A stretch of DNA of 7,539 bases from NCBI GenBank assembly GCA_039029935.1, contig JBCCFC010000666.1, positions 1 through 7,539 of the forward strand, read 5' to 3'. The notes below the pieces were generated by a model, which was not told the origin of the DNA, made no database searches, and worked only from the letters and a program-made list of their open reading frames with translations. This stretch comes from G039029935 sp039029935 (GTDB lineage: Bacteria; Chloroflexota; Anaerolineae; Caldilineales; Caldilineaceae). Position numbers and translations under genes: made by a program. How positions within the stretch are numbered: the first letter of the stretch is position 1; each line of letters starts with the position of its first letter. Positions 5,919-7,539 of the stretch are shown in pieces.

Positions 5919-6152
5919 CAGATTGTCTATCTGCGGGCTGACAACAGATAACCAATCTGTTTTACTGACTCCCTGTATCCCAGATTGTCTATCTGCGGGC
6001 GGAAACAGATAACCAATCTGTTTTACTGACTCCCTGTATCCCAGATTGTCTATCTGCGGGCTGACAACAGATAACCAATCTGTTTTACTGACCCCCTGTA
6101 TCCCAGATTGTCTATCTGCGGGCTGACAACAGATAACCTATCTGTTTTACTG
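5919..6152. repeat. Four tandem ~62-bp hairpin repeats
   Basis: The units are 5919-5980 (62 bp), 5981-6041 (61), 6042-6103 (62) and 6104-6152 (49, cut short). Units 1 and 3 differ at a single base; unit 2 differs only in the loop. Each unit has CAGATTGTCTATCTG pairing with CAGATAACCAATCTG (7 bp, a 2-nt internal loop, then 6 bp) around a 10-11 nt loop, followed by TTTTACTG. In unit 4 one base changes, so the right arm becomes CAGATAACCTATCTG, a palindrome by itself. There are no spacers, so it is not a CRISPR array. The TTTT after each stem gives a terminator-like look, but the stems are A/T-rich. Confidence 0.95.
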
Positions 6153-6153
6153 G

Positions 6154-6229
6154 CTTATGGTTTTCCATGTACCGATACATTCATCACACAAAAACAATCC
6201 ACGCTCCCAAAATCCGCGACCATAAGGAG
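6154..6229 (+). promoter_or_regulatory. Possible pairing that hides the DUF2064 ribosome site
   Basis: CTTATGGT (6154-6161), directly after the array, is the exact reverse complement of ACCATAAG (6219-6226). The latter covers the first half of the AAGGAG ribosome binding site (6224-6229). The 57-nt loop makes the interaction modest, and it could be chance. The AAGGAG is 13 nt from the ATG at 6243, longer than ideal. Confidence 0.25.
6206..6220. repeat. Outer inverted repeat, right arm
   Basis: CCCAAAATCCGCGAC pairs with the left arm at 5867-5880 (one-base indel). It ends 22 bp before the DUF2064 start codon. Confidence 0.75.
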
Positions 6230-6242
6230 AGATGAGATAACG

Positions 6243-6932
6243 ATGAAACAAGCACTGTTAATCATGGCAAAGCGACCGGAAGCGGGTCGCACCAAAACGA
6301 GACTCTGCCCACCGATGACCTATGAGATGGCAGCAGGACTCTATGAATGTTTCCTCAGGGATGTGCTGGATATCGTGCGTGCGGTCAAGCAGCAGGTCCC
6401 CACCCTCCAGCCATGCATCGCCTATGCCCCCCTGAATGCTGAACCTTACTTTGCCCAGCTTGCACCGGATTTCCACTTGGTCCCGCAGTGTGGTGACGCG
6501 CTAGGGCAGCGGCTTCATCATGTGCTGACCACCTGTCTCAACGATGGCTACACGCAAGTAGCGGCTATCAACAGCGATAGCCCAACACTGCCACCTGCGC
6601 ATCTTGCCCAAGCCTTTAGCAGGCTAAACAATCCACAGACGGATGCCGTGTTTGGTCCCTGCGAGGATGGTGGCTACTATTTGATTGGCATAGATGCCCC
6701 ACGTCCGCGTTTGGTCCTTGAGGTAGAGATGTCTACACCAACGGTGCTGCAAGATACGCTGGCCTTGGCTCAAGAGGATAACCTCACTGCCGAATTGCTG
6801 CCTTCGTGGTATGATGTGGATACAATCGAGGAGTTGCGTCGTCTATATCAAGAGTTGATGACTGCGCCAGAGTCGGTGGGGCAATATACGCGGGGGTTTA
6901 TGGTGGAGCATCTTGCAGAGATTGTTAGATAG
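6243..6932 (+). CDS. DUF2064 / TIGR04282-type GT-A-fold transferase
   Basis: This 229-aa soluble protein belongs to the PF09837 (DUF2064) family, a GT-A-fold relative of nucleotidyl and glycosyl transferases such as MobA and CofC. Landmarks are KRPEAGRTKTRL (10-21, nucleotide-binding loop), GDALGQRLHH (84-93), NSDSPTLP (110-117, acidic metal-binding site), VFGPCEDGGYYLIG (136-149) and WYDVDTIEELRRL (189-201). All family motifs are intact and length is typical. ATG 6243 is chosen because the conserved domain begins at residue 3; the in-frame extension back to a TTG at 6108 would only translate repeat DNA. Members are often encoded beside GT2 transferases, as here (GT2 genes on both sides). The biochemical reaction is not established. 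The stop codon lies within an octamer repeat. Confidence 0.92.
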   Translation: MKQALLIMAKRPEAGRTKTRLCPPMTYEMAAGLYECFLRDVLDIVRAVKQQVPTLQPCIAYAPLNAEPYFAQLAPDFHLVPQCGDALGQRLHHVLTTCLNDGYTQVAAINSDSPTLPPAHLAQAFSRLNNPQTDAVFGPCEDGGYYLIGIDAPRPRLVLEVEMSTPTVLQDTLALAQEDNLTAELLPSWYDVDTIEELRRLYQELMTAPESVGQYTRGFMVEHLAEIVR

Positions 6933-6975
6933 AGAGATAGAGAGATAGGGAGATGGGGAGAGAGGAAGATGGGTA
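6928..6975. repeat. Purine octamer tandem repeat (GATAGAGA)
   Basis: Six 8-bp units decay along the tract: GATAGAGA, GATAGAGA, GATAGGGA, GATGGGGA, GAGAGGAA, GATGGGTA. The stop codon of the DUF2064 gene (6930-6932) lies within the first unit. The strand is nearly pure purine. Confidence 0.85.
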
Positions 6976-6983
6976 ATGTTGCC

Positions 6984-7031
6984 TGCTGACATGCTGACAC
7001 GCTGACGCGCTGACATGCTGACATACTGATA
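6984..7031. repeat. Octamer tandem repeat (TGCTGACA)
   Basis: Six consecutive 8-bp units occur: TGCTGACA, TGCTGACA, CGCTGACG, CGCTGACA, TGCTGACA, TACTGATA. This is the same period as the preceding purine array but an unrelated sequence. It ends 15 bp before the next gene's ATG. Confidence 0.9.
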
Positions 7032-7046
7032 GAAATGGAGATGTAA

Positions 7047-7539
7047 ATGGCTGAAAAATGGGGAAAGGTTGTGGTTGTGATTCCGGCGTTGAATGAGGCG
7101 GAGAATATCGGGGATTTGGTGCGGGAGACGCGGGCGCAACCAATTTTACGTGAACGTGATCCGATTATTGTCGTCGATAATGGCTCTACTGATGACACAG
7201 CAACTGTGGCGTTAGAAGCGGGGGCCATCGTCGTCAGTGAACCTCGGCGGGGGTATGGGGCGGCCTGTGCAGCGGGTGCAGCAGCGGCCAGTGATGCGGA
7301 GGTGATTGTCTTTCTGGATGGTGACTATAGCTCGTTGCCAGTAGAAATCCATCGTTTGCTGGAGCCTATTCAGGTGGGGAATGCGGACTTGGTGTTGGGG
7401 TCACGCACACGGGGAACCATTGCCAAGGGGTCAATGCCGCCCCATCAACGGTTTGGCAATTGGTTGACCTCACGATTGATGCAACAACTTTACCACATTG
7501 ACGTGACAGATTTAGGTCCCTATCGAGCAATCCGTAAAG
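7047..7539 (+). CDS. GT2 glycosyltransferase, DPM/DPG-type, 3'-truncated by window
   Basis: The first 164 codons of a family-2 glycosyltransferase run open to the window end. Motifs are VVVIPALNEAENI (8-20), VVDNGSTDDT (42-51), EPRRGYGAACAAG (65-77), the metal-binding DGD (91-93), LVLGSRTRG (115-123), HQRFGNWL (133-140) and TDLGPYR (154-160). This pattern is typical of dolichyl/polyprenyl-phosphate mannosyl- or glucosyltransferase relatives, which move a sugar from a nucleotide donor to a lipid carrier on the cytoplasmic face. There is no membrane segment in the visible part; many relatives have C-terminal ones. GGAG (7037-7040), 6 nt before the ATG, supports the start. It follows the DUF2064 gene by 114 bp of repeats and may be cotranscribed. 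Sugar and acceptor are unknown. Confidence 0.92.
   Translation, partial: MAEKWGKVVVVIPALNEAENIGDLVRETRAQPILRERDPIIVVDNGSTDDTATVALEAGAIVVSEPRRGYGAACAAGAAAASDAEVIVFLDGDYSSLPVEIHRLLEPIQVGNADLVLGSRTRGTIAKGSMPPHQRFGNWLTSRLMQQLYHIDVTDLGPYRAIRK

Larger units (their letters stand above)
5855..6242. other. 388-bp repeat-filled spacer
   Basis: No gene is seen. An open frame upstream of the DUF2064 start runs back from 6243 through repeat unit 4 to a TTG at 6108, but it translates repeat DNA and lies outside the conserved domain. The spacer holds an outer inverted repeat (5867-5880 and 6206-6220), the four-unit hairpin array (5919-6152) and the DUF2064 leader. Confidence 0.8.

Noticed and set aside
5919..6152. 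CRISPR array
   Set aside because: The whole ~62-bp unit repeats without variable spacers, and no cas gene is present; it is a tandem hairpin repeat.
6108..6242. Longer N-terminus for the DUF2064 protein (TTG start at 6108)
   Set aside because: The extra 45 codons only translate repeat unit 4 and the leader, and lie before the conserved domain start; ATG 6243 fits the family.
6843..7228. Minus-strand ORFs over the octamer repeats and the GT2 start
   Set aside because: Their sequence is translated repeat (Ser/Leu/Pro/Ile periodic) and the antisense of an evident GT2 domain.

Overview
The window looks like ordinary bacterial chromosome, probably from a Chloroflexota-type filamentous bacterium (Anaerolineae/Caldilineae-like). 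This is a moderate-to-weak inference. It rests on the lipoprotein-type amino-acid binding protein, mid-range GC in the genes, the gene mix, and spacers full of short tandem repeats. No rRNA, tRNA or taxonomic marker gene is present to settle it. All six confident genes and the partial seventh lie on the + strand. They are separated by unusually long spacers (114 to 388 bp), and almost every spacer carries its own repeat or palindrome.

Layout. 1-423: AT-rich leader with a perfect 99-bp direct repeat (1-99 and 273-371) and a doubtful 48-aa minus-strand ORF. 424-2175: polar amino-acid ABC transporter, permease (HisM type) followed by its lipoprotein binding protein (PF00497 type); no ATPase gene is visible. 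2185-2263: octamer repeats folding into a long hairpin. 2290-3981: a YeeE/YedE-family thiosulfate/sulfur transporter with the three family cysteines, then a DoxX/DoxD-like four-helix membrane protein, separated by a tandem pair of AATCCGTT palindromes. 3987-4057: a near-perfect 71-bp palindrome. 4104-4307: a short ORF that may be a broken gene start. 4295-5854: a membrane-bound processive GT2 glycosyltransferase of the cellulose/mannan-synthase type. 5855-6242: a spacer with four ~62-bp hairpin repeats bracketed by an inverted repeat. 6243-6932: a DUF2064 (TIGR04282-type) GT-A-fold transferase. 6928-7031: two different octamer arrays. 7047-7539: the start of a DPM/DPG-type GT2 transferase, open at the window edge.

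Functional reading. Three modules sit next to each other: amino-acid uptake (424-2175), possible thiosulfate uptake and oxidation or reductive handling (2290-3981), and envelope glycan or lipid-linked sugar synthesis (4295-7539). Only the pairing of binding protein with permease is secure. The sulfur pairing and the glycan grouping rest on family knowledge plus adjacency. The least explained DNA is in the spacers, especially the 62-bp hairpin array, the 71-bp palindrome and the 99-bp leader repeat. I do not see a CRISPR array, transposase, integrase, toxin-antitoxin or defence system.
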